A DNA stretch of 51,191 nucleotides from Aquibacillus albus (GTDB taxonomy: Bacteria; Bacillota; Bacilli; Bacillales; Amphibacillaceae), in NCBI RefSeq assembly GCF_016908325.1, contig NZ_JAFBDR010000029.1, positions 1 to 51,191 on the forward strand, written 5' to 3'. Positions within the stretch are counted from its first letter, which is position 1, and each line of letters begins with the position of its first letter. The position numbers and the translations under genes are program-made. Below are positions 34,725-44,008 of the stretch, one piece after another. The notes below the pieces were generated by a model. It was not told where the DNA came from. It was given only the letters and a program-made list of their open reading frames with translations, and ran no database searches.

Positions 34725-35549
34725 CTACATATTTTTACTTTGCTGAAGAAGTTTGGATTCACCTGTGCATTCCCACGCTTCAACAGTTTCATATGCTTTT
34801 TCAGGAGAGTAGCCTTTACCTACAAGAACTCCCATTAGAATAAATTCTTGAAGAATATGTGTAGCATTTATTCCTTTTTTAACGTCCTCCAATCCTTCAT
34901 TTACTAAATATTCGGTGTGCTGTATCCATTCATCCGGTGTCTTACCAAAAACATCTGTAATTCCATTGTCATGATCTTCTTCCGCAGCCATTGCATCTGC
35001 TTTGGTAACATGAACCGTACCAAATGGATGGTTAGGTGGAGCATAGATCGAATAAAGTTTGAGTGGCACAGTACCGGTATTGGTCAGGTTATGCCACGTT
35101 CCAGCAGGTATCATGATTGCTGAATCATCATAGACATTTCTTTTAAAGCTTAAATTATTTTTATCTTTACCCATTCGAACAATTCCCTGACCTTGTTCGA
35201 TACGTAAGAATTGATCAACATTAGGATGCATCTCCAAACCAATATCGTCCCCAACATCGATACTCATTAAAGTAACTTGTAAATGTTCTCCAGTCCACAA
35301 AGCAGTACGAAAAGTATTGTTTTGCTTCGTTGCTGCATTGATATTTACCACAAATGGATTCGGTCCGTAGTCTGTTAAAGAAATAGGAGCATCACCATTG
35401 GAAGATCGAAAACCATTAAATCTGTTTGCGTGCTCTACTCCATTAGGAAATCCCCAGTAAACTGGCTGTCTTCCATGATGATACATTGGTGCATTCGCAT
35501 AATAAGGATACTGATATTGCCAAGGATACGTATGAGGAACATAGTACAT
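34725..35549 (-). CDS. Cupin-domain protein, probably spore-associated
   Basis: The 274-aa protein begins with a Tyr/His/Pro-rich segment (MYYVPHTYPWQYQYPYYANA). A cupin barrel follows (about residues 80-185: LEMHPNVDQFLRIEQGQG and IMIPAGTWHNLTN give metal-ligand positions), then a helical C-terminus (about 200-270). ATG 35549 is preferred because GAAGGGATTGAG precedes it. A sigma-K-like promoter (35582-35608) lies ahead. The aromatic N-terminus and promoter suggest a spore coat or late mother-cell protein. It is divergent from the ferritin-like gene. Confidence 0.8.
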   Translation of the reverse strand: MYYVPHTYPWQYQYPYYANAPMYHHGRQPVYWGFPNGVEHANRFNGFRSSNGDAPISLTDYGPNPFVVNINAATKQNNTFRTALWTGEHLQVTLMSIDVGDDIGLEMHPNVDQFLRIEQGQGIVRMGKDKNNLSFKRNVYDDSAIMIPAGTWHNLTNTGTVPLKLYSIYAPPNHPFGTVHVTKADAMAAEEDHDNGITDVFGKTPDEWIQHTEYLVNEGLEDVKKGINATHILQEFILMGVLVGKGYSPEKAYETVEAWECTGESKLLQQSKNM

Positions 35550-35581
35550 TTTTCTCAATCCCTTCACAAGTTTTATAAAAT

Positions 35582-35608
35582 TATCGTATGCACCTATATA
35601 GGTAATGT
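35582..35608 (-). promoter_or_regulatory. Sigma-K-like promoter of the cupin gene
   Basis: On the minus strand AC (35608-35607), 16 bp, then CATACGATA (35590-35582), which matches the sigma-K pattern AC-N16-17-CATANNNTA. It lies 33 bp before the start codon. Confidence 0.55.
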
Positions 35609-35734
35609 ACATAGAATTCACTTATTTAAATCCCTTATTTAAATCACTTATTAGTAATAATCTTTTACTTGTTGTTAAGAAAGTCAGAAAAATTTATCAG
35701 AATATTGTCATCTTTGAAACAGAATACACCGTGC

Positions 35735-35762
35735 ACAGCGCCCCTACACAAAGCATAAGATA
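35735..35762 (+). promoter_or_regulatory. Sigma-K-like promoter of the ferritin-like gene
   Basis: AC (35735-35736), 17 bp, then CATAAGATA (35754-35762) fits AC-N16-17-CATANNNTA. It lies 30 bp before the ATG. The divergent cupin gene has a matching site. Confidence 0.55.
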
Positions 35763-35792
35763 CGTTGAGAGTGAAATAGGGGGAGAACAATC

Positions 35793-36710
35793 ATGTATTT
35801 CAATCACCATTCTTATCATTATGGTACACAGAATAATGCTTATTATCGTATGCCCAATGAAACTCAACTTATAAATGATATTCAGAAAGCGATTAATGCA
35901 GAGTATAGTGCAATTGCTTGTTATGAGCACTTAGCCAACATGGCACCTACAAATGATTTAAAGGAAAGAATACTTGAGATCCAACAAGATGAAAAACGAC
36001 ATTTCCAAGAGTTTAGTAGCATTTATAAACATTTAACAGGACAACAACCTACTTATAAAATTATTGAGGAATGTCCCGAAAACTATAAAGCAGGAATTGA
36101 ATTTGCCTTTAAGGATGAACAAGAAGCAGTCGATTTTTATTTAGATATAGCCGATAAAACAAATGATCCTTTTATTAAAGATAGGTTTCGATGTGCAGCA
36201 GCAGACGAACAAAATCATGCTGTTTGGTTTATGTTTTTTATTTCAAAATTAACAGATAGTATGGGGGTTATTCGTCAAGTTGAGAATTACGGGGCTAAAG
36301 GAGCTTTAAGTACGACAACATTGACATTCCCTCAAATGCTAACTTATGCTCTTCAGGATGAATACTTGGCACAAGCAAGATATGATAATATCCTTGGAAC
36401 CTTTGGTGACATTCCAACCTTCTCTAGAATAAAACAAGCAGAAAAAAGACATATAAGTGCATTGTTACCTTTATTTGAACGGTATCAAGTTATATTACCA
36501 GAAGATATATCTCAGAATTTTATAACTACACCAGAAAGCATTAAGACATCTTATGCAGCTGGTGTTCAAGGAGAAATAGACAACATTGCTATGTATGATA
36601 AGTTTTTATCGTTTGAGTTACCTGTTGACATTAGAACAGTCTTTCAACAATTACGTAATGCCTCTTTTAATCATCTTACTGCATTTGAAAGAGGACTCGC
36701 TAGAGTTTAA
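35793..36710 (+). CDS. Double ferritin-like protein, probably spore-associated
   Basis: The 305-aa protein has a short His/Tyr-rich head (MYFNHHSYHYGTQNNAYY) and two ferritin-like four-helix units. Unit one (about 25-155) has EYSAIACYEHL, QQDEKRHFQEF, EQEAVDFYLDI and ADEQNHAVWF, that is E...ExxH and E...ExxH metal ligands. Unit two (about 180-300) has QDEYLAQARYDNIL and AEKRHISALL, the DUF2202/rubrerythrin-like pattern. It may store or oxidise metal in the spore. GGGGGAGAA precedes the ATG. Confidence 0.85.
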   Translation: MYFNHHSYHYGTQNNAYYRMPNETQLINDIQKAINAEYSAIACYEHLANMAPTNDLKERILEIQQDEKRHFQEFSSIYKHLTGQQPTYKIIEECPENYKAGIEFAFKDEQEAVDFYLDIADKTNDPFIKDRFRCAAADEQNHAVWFMFFISKLTDSMGVIRQVENYGAKGALSTTTLTFPQMLTYALQDEYLAQARYDNILGTFGDIPTFSRIKQAEKRHISALLPLFERYQVILPEDISQNFITTPESIKTSYAAGVQGEIDNIAMYDKFLSFELPVDIRTVFQQLRNASFNHLTAFERGLARV

Positions 36711-36734
36711 TTTTTCAAAAAATTACTCTTTTTT

Positions 36735-36777
36735 AAAAAGTATAATAGGTGTGTTTATCCACCCTATTATACTTTTA
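36735..36777 (+). terminator. Terminator of the ferritin-like gene
   Basis: AAAAGTATAATAGGTG pairs with CACCCTATTATACTTTT, a long stem just past the stop. Confidence 0.88.
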
Positions 36778-36800
36778 ACCATAACTGACAGTTAGACAAT

Positions 36801-36944
36801 TTATTCTTTATCTATTGGTAAATCCATATGATTATTTTTCATATATATATCACCATACATATTTCTATTAGCAGACAAAACTGCATATAATACGTCTTGT
36901 TGAGTCAAGTACCAGTATCTTTGTATTGCGCTGCAAGAACACCG
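36801..36944 (-). pseudogene. C-terminal fragment of an unknown protein
   Basis: The minus strand reads SAIQRYWYLTQQDVLYAVLS, then ANRNMYGDIYMKNNHMDLP and IDKE before TAA, with no start upstream. It looks like the tail of a lost gene. The parent family is not recognised. Confidence 0.35.
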
Positions 36945-37043
36945 TTTTTTTAAGTAATTTTTTCATCATAAGTTGAACATCCTTGTATAAAATTGTTTAT
37001 TTGGGAAAACATTATAATCCCTTCACCACCAAGAAATAACATC

Positions 37044-37242
37044 TTAGACGAAGGGTATAATCTCTCCACTTATAACATTAACTTCAGTCCCCTTTCCTAG
37101 TTCAGATTTAATTTCAAATTCCATAAGTCGCTTTGAGACAGGGAGCCCTGAATCAAGTCCACCTTAGTTTGAAAATTTATCTCTTAGAGAATCGCAAATC
37201 GTCCCTAGCAACAATACTAGCAAGTTTGATATCCCACTCCAT
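37044..37242 (-). pseudogene. Decayed RsbT-like anti-sigma factor kinase fragment
   Basis: From ATG 37242 the minus strand reads MEWDIKLASIVARDDLRFSK and then stops. A later frame reads SGLPVSKRLMEFEIKSELGK and GTEV. Both pieces fit the start and end of an RsbT-like GHKL ATPase with the middle deleted. Further open pieces lie at 37260-37450. Together 36780-37609 is a graveyard of broken genes with no intact one. Confidence 0.5.
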
Positions 37243-37609
37243 AGAAACCTTACCTTTCATACATTCTTACCGTCTTTTTGCTTGTGTGCCCAAGAATGCA
37301 CTTAAGGTAATCCCATAGCTTGTCAACATTGTTTCTTCTGCTAAGTAAAATGAAGCGTTTCTCCACAGTATCACTCCCGTATGAAAAGACGATCACTTTA
37401 CTCGTACCATCTCATTAAATAGGAATTTTTTCTAACAGTATCTTTGCACTACGCAGCATATGACTTTCTAGTGTTAGTTATTATTCTTCATCATAAGCAT
37501 CTGTTCGAACTTTAGGTACATTCCTTCATAAAAATTAATCTTTAAAGAATGAATGACTATTCTTTTAAAACATAACTATTATTATCAATTTTATTAGGAG
37601 GCATTTATA

Positions 37610-38682
37610 TTGAATCCTCAATTTCCTTTTATAAAGCTATTTTTGACTACACGTAGTTTACATCCCGAAAATCAGGAAACACCGATTCAATTTATAGAGA
37701 ATGAGATTGTAAAAAATAACTTATTCTATAGGCGGAACCACTTTTCTTAGCCAACTCTCACTCCCTCAAACTATTGGCTCCCGATTAATGGGATGGTATC
37801 AACACCGATACTGCTTTCCATGCAGGACATTCTCCAATTACCTTCTAAAACAATACAAGTTGTCCTTGAATGTTCAGGGAATAAACGTAGTCTTTTCGAA
37901 CCTAAAGTTTTGGAGAACAATGGGAAAAGGGAGGGGGCTATTAGCCAAGGCTATTGGAAGGGTGTACCACTACGGCTTCTGCTGGAACTTTGTGGAATCA
38001 GACAAGGGGCAAAAGAAATCGTCGTAGAAGGACATGATTTTGGAGAAAGAATAGATCAAAATAAAGTTTTCACCTACGCTAGAAGTTTGCCTTTAGAGAA
38101 GGCTCTCCACCCCGATACCATAATTGTCATATGAATACAATAACCAGACAATTCCGTTTAAACATGGTTATCCACTTAGATTAATTGTTCCACAATGGTA
38201 TGCAATGGCATCCGTTAAATTGATAAAGCAGATTAGTGTTATTGATTCTAATTTTAAAGGACCCTTTCAGACAATCGATTATGTGTATTATCCAAATAAA
38301 GAAAATAATAAAAATGCCTTCCCTGTTACTACAATAAATGTTAACTCGACTATCCAAAAGCCCTTAGATAAGGAGATTTTAAATACTGGTACGCATTTGA
38401 TAAAAGGGATAACTTGGACAGGTAAAGGCTTTATTACAAAGTTAGAAATAAGTGTAGATGGCGGGATTACTTGGTTATATGCAAAGTTAGAGCCCACTAA
38501 AAAATGCTGATTATGGATGGCAATCATGGTCTTATCAGTGTACTGTACTAGAGAAAGGTGAATATAAGATTATGACAAAAGCGACAGATTCATATGATAG
38601 AACTCAACCAACCCAACCTTTCTGGAATAGAAAGGTTTACGAATATCATGCAATTGATGAAATTAATGTAAAGGTTGAATAG
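37610..38682 (+). pseudogene. Sulfite oxidase-like molybdopterin enzyme, inactivated
   Basis: TTG 37610 with AGGAGG ahead begins a protein of the sulfite oxidase fold. The frame is broken by TAG (37748-37750), by a shift near 38115 and by a shift in an A run near 38508. Joined, the pieces read NYWLPINGMVSTPILLSMQD, LECSGNKRSLF with the Moco-ligand Cys, GYWKGVPLRLLLELCG, and a C-terminal Ig-like dimer domain (GHGYPLRLIVP-like HGYPLRLIVPQWY; EISVDGGITW; QCTVLEKGEYKI). Such enzymes oxidise sulfite to sulfate, so it is relevant to the persulfide island. Three lesions make it a true pseudogene or a badly read region. Confidence 0.8.
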
Positions 38683-38698
38683 ATAACTGAGTACAGAT

Positions 38699-38746
38699 GC
38701 GATTGTTCTTATATCCATCTTTTAAGAGGGATATAAGAACAATCGC
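38699..38746. terminator. Long-stem terminator
   Basis: An 18-bp perfect stem runs from 38699-38716 (GCGATTGTTCTTATATCC) to 38729-38746. It ends the sulfite-oxidase pseudogene transcript and may also serve the convergent antiporter gene. Confidence 0.8.
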
Positions 38747-38800
38747 CCTCGAAATTTTTTTAATATTACAGTACAAGATTTTGAAAATAAATATTTTTGG

Positions 38801-40258
38801 TTACAAAATAAAAGGAACAACTAAGAAAAGTAACGCTGCTATTGCTCCTGCTGTTAAGTTATATGGTGACATTGCTTTTACATATTTCATATGGTCTGCT
38901 TCTGCAATCCCTGCTGCCATAGCAGTCATACCTGATACTGGGGAAGTAACATCTCCGAAAGTACCTCCAGATAATACAGCAGCTAAAGCAATTGGTAAAG
39001 CACTACCAGTTGAAACAGCTAATGTAAATGCAATCGGCATCATAAGTGCCCAACTTCCCCAAGATGAACCGATAAAATAGGAAACAGCGCTTGTCACAAT
39101 GAAAAGTAATACAGGCACAAAAATCGGACTCAAATTTCCAGCTAAAGTAGTTTCAATTAACTGACCAAGCCCAAGGTCTTGGGATACATCAGAAATTGGC
39201 CAAGCTACTGCTAAGATTGCAATTGTAACGATTAACTGGTTCCCACCTTTAATAAATCGTTCTACAAGCTTGTCTAACTTAATTCCTTGTACCCTATATA
39301 ATAAAGTAGTGATAATGGTTGTAATAAATAAGGCAATTAACATAGAGTGCGAAGGTTCTTCACTATTCCACATTAAGAAAAAACTTAATGGTAATAACAC
39401 AATTAAAGGAACAATTAAGTTTATCAACCTTGGTTTCAAAATCGGCTTTTCATCCATATCATGGTTATGTTCCATACTATCTTTTACAGCATTTCCTGTT
39501 TGGTCTTTCATGGACTCTCCTTTTTCATGATGATGAAACTCCTCAGCAAACTCAGTATGACGAGCAAGTTTATTTGGTGTACTGTTAACATTTATTAGCT
39601 CTTTCATCACATTAAAGTTAAATCTAGGCATAATAGAAAAAATGGCGATTGCAATCGCAGTAAAGCTAAAAAACTGATACGGTAATGATTGAATAAATAA
39701 GGCTAATGCAGACCCTTCAACTCCAGAAGCTTGCATTCCTTTTCCCACAACTCCTAATACATAGCCAACAAATGTTGTTGCTACAGGTATGAGAATAATA
39801 ACTGGACTAGCTGAATTGTTCAACATATATGCCAATCTTTCTTTCGAAACATTATATTTTTGGGATAGAGATTTCACAATAGCACCAGTTGCTACTACAC
39901 GAAAGCCACAATCAATAAAGGTAATAGGTAGTAATCCCCAAAGAACCATAAACATTCTTTTTGAACTTGTAATATATTTTTTCATCCTGCTTCCGAATGC
40001 TTGTATTCCCCCAGATATTTGAATAAGGGCTACCAAACCACTAAACATATATAAAAAAAGAAGCACATTTATATTTCCCGTATCAGTTAAAACACCCACG
40101 ATATAATCTACTGTCTGCCCTACGGATGAAAGTAATGATTGGGTTAATAAAAGACTCCCTACCCATAGTCCGATTAACAGAGAAGGAATAACCTGTTTAG
40201 TCCATATCGCAATAATAATTGCAACCAGTGATGGGATAACTGAATAGATATATTCCAA
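38801..40258 (-). CDS. NhaC-family Na+/H+ antiporter-like transporter
   Basis: The 485-aa membrane protein has about 11-12 helices and the signature segments of the NhaC-type family (FIDCGFRVVATGAIVKSLSQ, NNSASPVIILIPVATTFVGY, SYFIGSSWGSWALMMPIAF, SGGTFGDVTSPVS). A central cytoplasmic loop is rich in His (EEFHHHEKGESM, MEHNHDMDEK) and could sense pH or metal. The start is TTG 40258 with AAGGAAGTGATT ahead; an upstream TTG (40282) has no ribosome site. The gene is monocistronic. The exact substrate within the family is uncertain. Confidence 0.85.
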   Translation of the reverse strand: MEYIYSVIPSLVAIIIAIWTKQVIPSLLIGLWVGSLLLTQSLLSSVGQTVDYIVGVLTDTGNINVLLFLYMFSGLVALIQISGGIQAFGSRMKKYITSSKRMFMVLWGLLPITFIDCGFRVVATGAIVKSLSQKYNVSKERLAYMLNNSASPVIILIPVATTFVGYVLGVVGKGMQASGVEGSALALFIQSLPYQFFSFTAIAIAIFSIMPRFNFNVMKELINVNSTPNKLARHTEFAEEFHHHEKGESMKDQTGNAVKDSMEHNHDMDEKPILKPRLINLIVPLIVLLPLSFFLMWNSEEPSHSMLIALFITTIITTLLYRVQGIKLDKLVERFIKGGNQLIVTIAILAVAWPISDVSQDLGLGQLIETTLAGNLSPIFVPVLLFIVTSAVSYFIGSSWGSWALMMPIAFTLAVSTGSALPIALAAVLSGGTFGDVTSPVSGMTAMAAGIAEADHMKYVKAMSPYNLTAGAIAALLFLVVPFIL

Positions 40259-40386
40259 AATAATCACTTCCTTATTTATCAATGATAGGAATAGTTTTTA
40301 GCAAAAGTGTATTTTTATTCTATATACATCATCCGTCTTTATTATAATAAAGCTATTAAAAAGTTATTGATGAGATAAGACCCAAT

Positions 40387-40419
40387 AAAAAAAGCCCTTC
40401 ATTATTGAAGAGCTTTAGG
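40387..40419 (-). terminator. Terminator of the Cys-rich protein gene
   Basis: AAAGCcCTTCA and TGAAGaGCTTT form the stem around TTAT. T run on the minus strand. Confidence 0.8.
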
Positions 40420-40429
40420 ATTAAATAAA

Positions 40430-40774
40430 TTAAGAAGCCATATTTCGGCAAGTTTCAGCACACTCGCGACAAATTTTAGCACACTCTTGGCAATGCGCAT
40501 CTTGGAACTTTTCACATTCAGTCGCACATGCTTCACAAATTGTCGCACATAGTTGACAGTGTTGTTGTGCAAACGCGCTATTTCTTGCCATATAAGCAAT
40601 TGCTTGTAAACAAATTTCTGCACAATCATTTAACGTTTGAATACAATGAACTCTTGCTTGCACATCTTGTTCTTGTAAACACGCAGTTGTACATTCTTCA
40701 CAGGCTCTTGCACACTTTACACATGCTTCAATACAGTTGTCCATGTTAGTTGGTGATGCTGATAATACACCCAT
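40430..40774 (-). CDS. Four-helix-bundle copper-binding protein (DUF326, YhjQ/Csp-like)
   Basis: The 114-aa protein is rich in Cys with regular CxxxC spacing (NCIEACVKCARACEECTTAC, HCQLCATICEACATECE, HCQECAKICRECAETC). This is the pattern of Csp-type cytosolic copper storage bundles, where Cys lines the core and binds many Cu(I). ATG 40774 follows GGAGGTTTTAGAA; the upstream in-frame start at 40789 overlaps it. It is monocistronic. Copper binding is inferred from family; it is also found in spore-formers. Confidence 0.9.
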   Translation of the reverse strand: MGVLSASPTNMDNCIEACVKCARACEECTTACLQEQDVQARVHCIQTLNDCAEICLQAIAYMARNSAFAQQHCQLCATICEACATECEKFQDAHCQECAKICRECAETCRNMAS

Positions 40775-40941
40775 TTCTAAAACCTCCATATAATTTTATC
40801 AGTGTTAATATCAACAACAACTTGAACTTCTATTCAAATATTATTAGCGTAAGTACATTCTTTTTATTTAAATTTGGTTGGGGTAATTATAATGCACTTA
40901 CGGAGATATTTAGCTGAATTTATAACAAAGGGTATGTGTGA

Positions 40942-41483
40942 ATGAACCAAGGTAGTCAAAATAACCAACAGAATTATAAAGTTTATATTTATAAATCTCC
41001 ATTAGCAGCAGCTATGTGGTCTGCTCTGTTGCCTGGATTCGGTCAACTTTATGTTCGGGATTATATAATAGGCTTTTCCTTGGTGGCTTGGGAAATTGTA
41101 GTCAATATCATGTCTAAATAAATTGGTCTATATATTATTCCTTCAATGGAGAGTTACATAAATCAGCGGAAGTTATAGATTGGGGTTGGGGTTTGTTCTA
41201 TCCTTCGGTATATGTTTTTAACATCTGGCATGCTTATGACAGAGCCAAAGTAATAAATAGTGAGCTTGAAAGCAGAGGAGAGCCTAAACCTCCTAAATTA
41301 GCAAACAATTTAGGGTTCTTCACGGGACTATTTGTTGGTATGTTTTATGGACTGTTCTGGCAATTTTTAATCAGCCCTGTTTTTAGTGGGGTAATTTTAG
41401 GGATAATTTATCATTCGAAAAAGTTTTCTAACCAGTCTTCAATGATCCAAATTATTGTACATCCTGATACACCATTGTTTTGA
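40942..41483 (+). pseudogene. Small membrane protein with one frameshift
   Basis: ATG 40942 reads MNQGSQNNQQNYKVYIYKSP, LAAAMWSALLPGFGQLYVRD and so on to SK and TAA (41119). One base later the frame continues INWSIYYSFNGELHKSAEVI, FNIWHAYDRAKVINSELESR and a C-terminal double helix. Adding one A in TCTAAATAAATT restores a protein of about 180 aa. The PGFGQLYV segment resembles TM2-type proteins. Loss may be real or a homopolymer read error. Confidence 0.7.
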
Positions 41484-41502
41484 AAAATAACAACAGATTA
41501 CG

Positions 41503-41706
41503 ACAAAGTTAATTATATTTTTAATTCCATATTATATTTAACTTTGTCATAATACGTTTTAATAATAGGTTAGTTAAAAATTTGCTTCATTGTTTAAAAA
41601 GTCCCCGCACAGCAACATTTACCACACGAGGACTTTGATTTTTAATGACAATATTTAATTATATTTGACGACAAAGTTAATTATTTTGTGTGACAAAATT
41701 AATTAT
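41503..41706. repeat. Repeats of GACAAAGTTAATTAT next to glmS
   Basis: GACAAAGTTAATTAT occurs at 41503-41517 and 41670-41684, with a one-base variant at 41692-41706 (22 bp spacing). An inverted TTAACTTTGTC lies at 41539-41549. The first copy and the inverted one can form a hairpin. These flank the glmS terminator. Confidence 0.5.
41597..41640 (-). terminator. Probable glmS terminator
   Basis: AAAAAGTCC and GGACTTT enclose a GC-containing loop, with a T run on the minus strand. It lies about 100 bp past the glmS stop. Confidence 0.6.
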
Positions 41707-41743
41707 TGACCACAACTGAACAACAGATTGTCGTTCTTAACTA

Positions 41744-43546
41744 TTACTCCACTGTCACACTCTTCGCTAAGTTACGTGGCTTATCAACATCACAGTCGCG
41801 GTGCAATGCCGCATAATAAGCAAGCAACTGCATTGGCACGACACTTACTAGCGGTGTTAGCAAGTCATGAACATGCGGCAATACAAATGTATCACTCTCT
41901 TGTTCTAAGCCTTCCAAGCTAATGATACATGTGTTAGCTCCACGAGCGGCTACCTCTTGCACATTTCCGCGGATGGAATAGTTCACATTTTCTTGGGTGG
42001 AAAGAGCAACTACAGGCGTTCCATCCTCTATTAAAGCAATAGTACCATGCTTTAACTCTCCACCAGCGAAACCTTCCGCTTGAATATAAGAGATTTCTTT
42101 AAGCTTTAATGCCGCTTCCTGAACAACGAAATAGTCCATTCCACGTCCAATAAAGAATGCATTACGCGTTTCCGAGAAATATTCTTTTGCTATCTTTTCA
42201 AATGCTTCTTTTTGGTCGGTTAAAGATTCCATGACACTTGCTGCAATACCCAGTTCTTTCAGTGGATCAAATTCTAAGTCCAATCCTTTTGCTTTCGCCG
42301 TATCTACTGCCAAAATAGCTAAGACAGCAATTTGTGCTGTATATGCTTTTGTGGAAGCAACAGCAATCTCTGGTCCTGCATGTAAGTGTAACGTATAGTT
42401 TGCTTCACGAGAAAGGGTGGATCCCGGCACGTTTGTAATGGTTAGTGCAGGGTGTCCTAATTCTTTAATTCGCACTAATACGGAACGGCTATCTGCTGTT
42501 TCACCACTTTGTGAAATAAACACAAATAATGGCTTTTCAGATAGTAAAGGCATATTATAAGAAAACTCACTGGCAATGTGCACTTCTACTGGCACATTTG
42601 CAATCTTCTCGATAAACTGCTTCCCTACAAGTCCTGCATGGTAACTCGTTCCTGCTGCAATAATATATACACGATCGGTATCCATCATTGCCTGACGAAT
42701 ATTCGAATCTAATTTAATGTTATCTTGTTCATCCTGATACTCTTGAATAATTTTTCGCATAACAAATGGCTGTTCATCAATTTCCTTCAGCATGAAGTGT
42801 GGATACGTACCTTTTTCAATGTCCATTGCATCAATCTCAGCAGTGAAAGGTTCACGCTCAATCGCCTTCCCATCCAACTGTTGAATCTCAACATTTTCAC
42901 GTTTTACAATGACGATTTCTTTATCATGAAGTTCCAAATAACGATCGGTAACTTTTAACGTAGCCATTGCATCGCTAGCAACAACATTAAAGTTATCACC
43001 TAAGCCAACAAGCAATGGACTTTTATTTTTTGCTACATAGATTGTATCTGGATCCTCTGCGTCAATTAGTGCAATTGCATATGAACCTTTCAAAAGCGCA
43101 ATTGCTTTACGAAATGCTTGAAGTACATCATTGTATTCTTTATTTAATACTTCGATTAACTGGACGATTATTTCCGTATCTGTTTCACTTGCTAAAGAAA
43201 CACCTGCTAAATATTCATCGCGTACTTCGTAATAGTTTTCAATAACCCCGTTATGAACAAGGGTGAATCGACCAGACGCGCTTTGATGCGGATGGGCATT
43301 TTCTTCACTCGGTTCTCCATGTGTTGCCCAGCGGGTATGGCCAATTCCCATTGTTGCATGAACATTGTTATCTACTTTTTCGCGAAGGGATGCAATACGA
43401 CCTTTTACTTTAAATAAATTCAATCCATCATCATTTAACGTAGCAATCCCTGCTGAATCATAGCCTCTATATTCTAGTTTCTCTAATCCGTTCAGTAAAA
43501 CTTCCTTTGTATCATTACTTCCAATATATCCGACAATTCCACACAT
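41744..43546 (-). CDS. glmS: Glutamine-fructose-6-phosphate aminotransferase GlmS
   Basis: GlmS makes glucosamine-6-phosphate from fructose-6-phosphate and glutamine, the first step toward UDP-GlcNAc and the cell wall. The 600-aa protein begins MCGIVGYIG with Cys2 as the glutaminase nucleophile. The N-terminal domain has [11 protein letters not shown] and HNGVIENY, and two SIS domains follow ([32 protein letters not shown]). It ends with the family's [13 protein letters not shown]. Expression is controlled by the glmS ribozyme upstream. AAGGAGGAAACAAAGC precedes the ATG. Confidence 0.98.
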   Translation of the reverse strand: MCGIVGYIGSNDTKEVLLNGLEKLEYRGYDSAGIATLNDDGLNLFKVKGRIASLREKVDNNVHATMGIGHTRWATHGEPSEENAHPHQSASGRFTLVHNGVIENYYEVRDEYLAGVSLASETDTEIIVQLIEVLNKEYNDVLQAFRKAIALLKGSYAIALIDAEDPDTIYVAKNKSPLLVGLGDNFNVVASDAMATLKVTDRYLELHDKEIVIVKRENVEIQQLDGKAIEREPFTAEIDAMDIEKGTYPHFMLKEIDEQPFVMRKIIQEYQDEQDNIKLDSNIRQAMMDTDRVYIIAAGTSYHAGLVGKQFIEKIANVPVEVHIASEFSYNMPLLSEKPLFVFISQSGETADSRSVLVRIKELGHPALTITNVPGSTLSREANYTLHLHAGPEIAVASTKAYTAQIAVLAILAVDTAKAKGLDLEFDPLKELGIAASVMESLTDQKEAFEKIAKEYFSETRNAFFIGRGMDYFVVQEAALKLKEISYIQAEGFAGGELKHGTIALIEDGTPVVALSTQENVNYSIRGNVQEVAARGANTCIISLEGLEQESDTFVLPHVHDLLTPLVSVVPMQLLAYYAALHRDCDVDKPRNLAKSVTVE

Positions 43547-43569
43547 AGCTTTGTTTCCTCCTTAAAATT

Positions 43570-43646
43570 AAGGGGCAAACAAACAACTTCAGGTACTATT
43601 TCGTGTATTACACGTTTGTAGTTCTTGGGGCGTTTATTTGCCCCTT
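43570..43646 (-). promoter_or_regulatory. Long hairpin between glmS ribozyme and glmS start
   Basis: The 15-base arm at 43632-43646 pairs with 43570-43584 (AAGGGGCAAAcAAAC on plus) with one wobble and a loop of about 47 nt. It ends just ahead of the ribosome binding site. It could act as a terminator or shield the leader after ribozyme cleavage. Confidence 0.55.
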
Positions 43647-43655
43647 TCTCGCGTT

Positions 43656-43820
43656 GTTGTTACATCCTGTTTTTATTCTTGTACAAAGAGTCACCTCTTT
43701 GTTTTCAAATAAAAACGTAACGGTTGAGATGTACAACCGGGAGGCATCCGCCGAACTTGCTCGATAAACCTCCTCCTCGTCAACTACCTCCCATTCGTCC
43801 CGGGAAATAGTTCAGGCGCT
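43656..43820 (-). ncRNA. glmS ribozyme-riboswitch
   Basis: The minus-strand leader matches the glmS ribozyme core. It begins AGCGCC at 43820, has the GTTGACGAGG and GGTTTATCGAG core, TTCGGCGGATGCCTCCCGG, the P3/P4 region with GAGGTGACTC, and closes near GGATGTAACA. Glucosamine-6-phosphate promotes self-cleavage just 5' of the GCGCC, which destabilises glmS mRNA. P1 here is AACTATTTCCC with GGGAGGTAGTT. Confidence 0.93.
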
Positions 43821-43837
43821 TTTATTAACTTAAACAT
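43784..43837 (-). CDS. Upstream ORF overlapping the glmS ribozyme (17 aa)
   Basis: AGAAGGAGGA lies 6 bases ahead of ATG 43837, which opens MFKLIKAPELFPGTNGR and stops at TAG 43784. The start is 17 bases before the ribozyme cleavage site and the stop lies in the 3' strand of P1. Ribosomes on it would hold P1 and the cleavage site open. The strong ribosome site is not expected by chance in a non-coding leader, but expression is unproven. Confidence 0.5.
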   Translation of the reverse strand: MFKLIKAPELFPGTNGR

Positions 43838-43899
43838 CGGTCCTCCTTCTGATATTTGAATGAAATATCCACACCATTACAAAGGCGGGAACTGATTTC

Positions 43900-43928
43900 A
43901 TTCTACTTGAGAAAGAAAAAACACGCAA
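43900..43928 (-). promoter_or_regulatory. Probable sigma-A promoter of glmS
   Basis: TTGCGT (43928-43923) and TAGAAT (43905-43900) are spaced 17 bp on the minus strand, about 60 bp before the upstream ORF. Confidence 0.5.
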
Positions 43929-44008
43929 TAGTTTTATTTTTACATTCTCATGTTTTACTTTATGCACTTGTGTCATGGAATGTGATGTGTAATATAGGAG
44001 AGGCCTAT

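Noticed and set aside
24804-37750. Pyrrolysine or amber suppression explaining the TAG codons in the DsrE-like, HEPN-like and sulfite oxidase genes
   Set aside because: The DsrE case is a frameshift, the sulfite oxidase has extra shifts, and no conserved amber context or pyl gene is visible.
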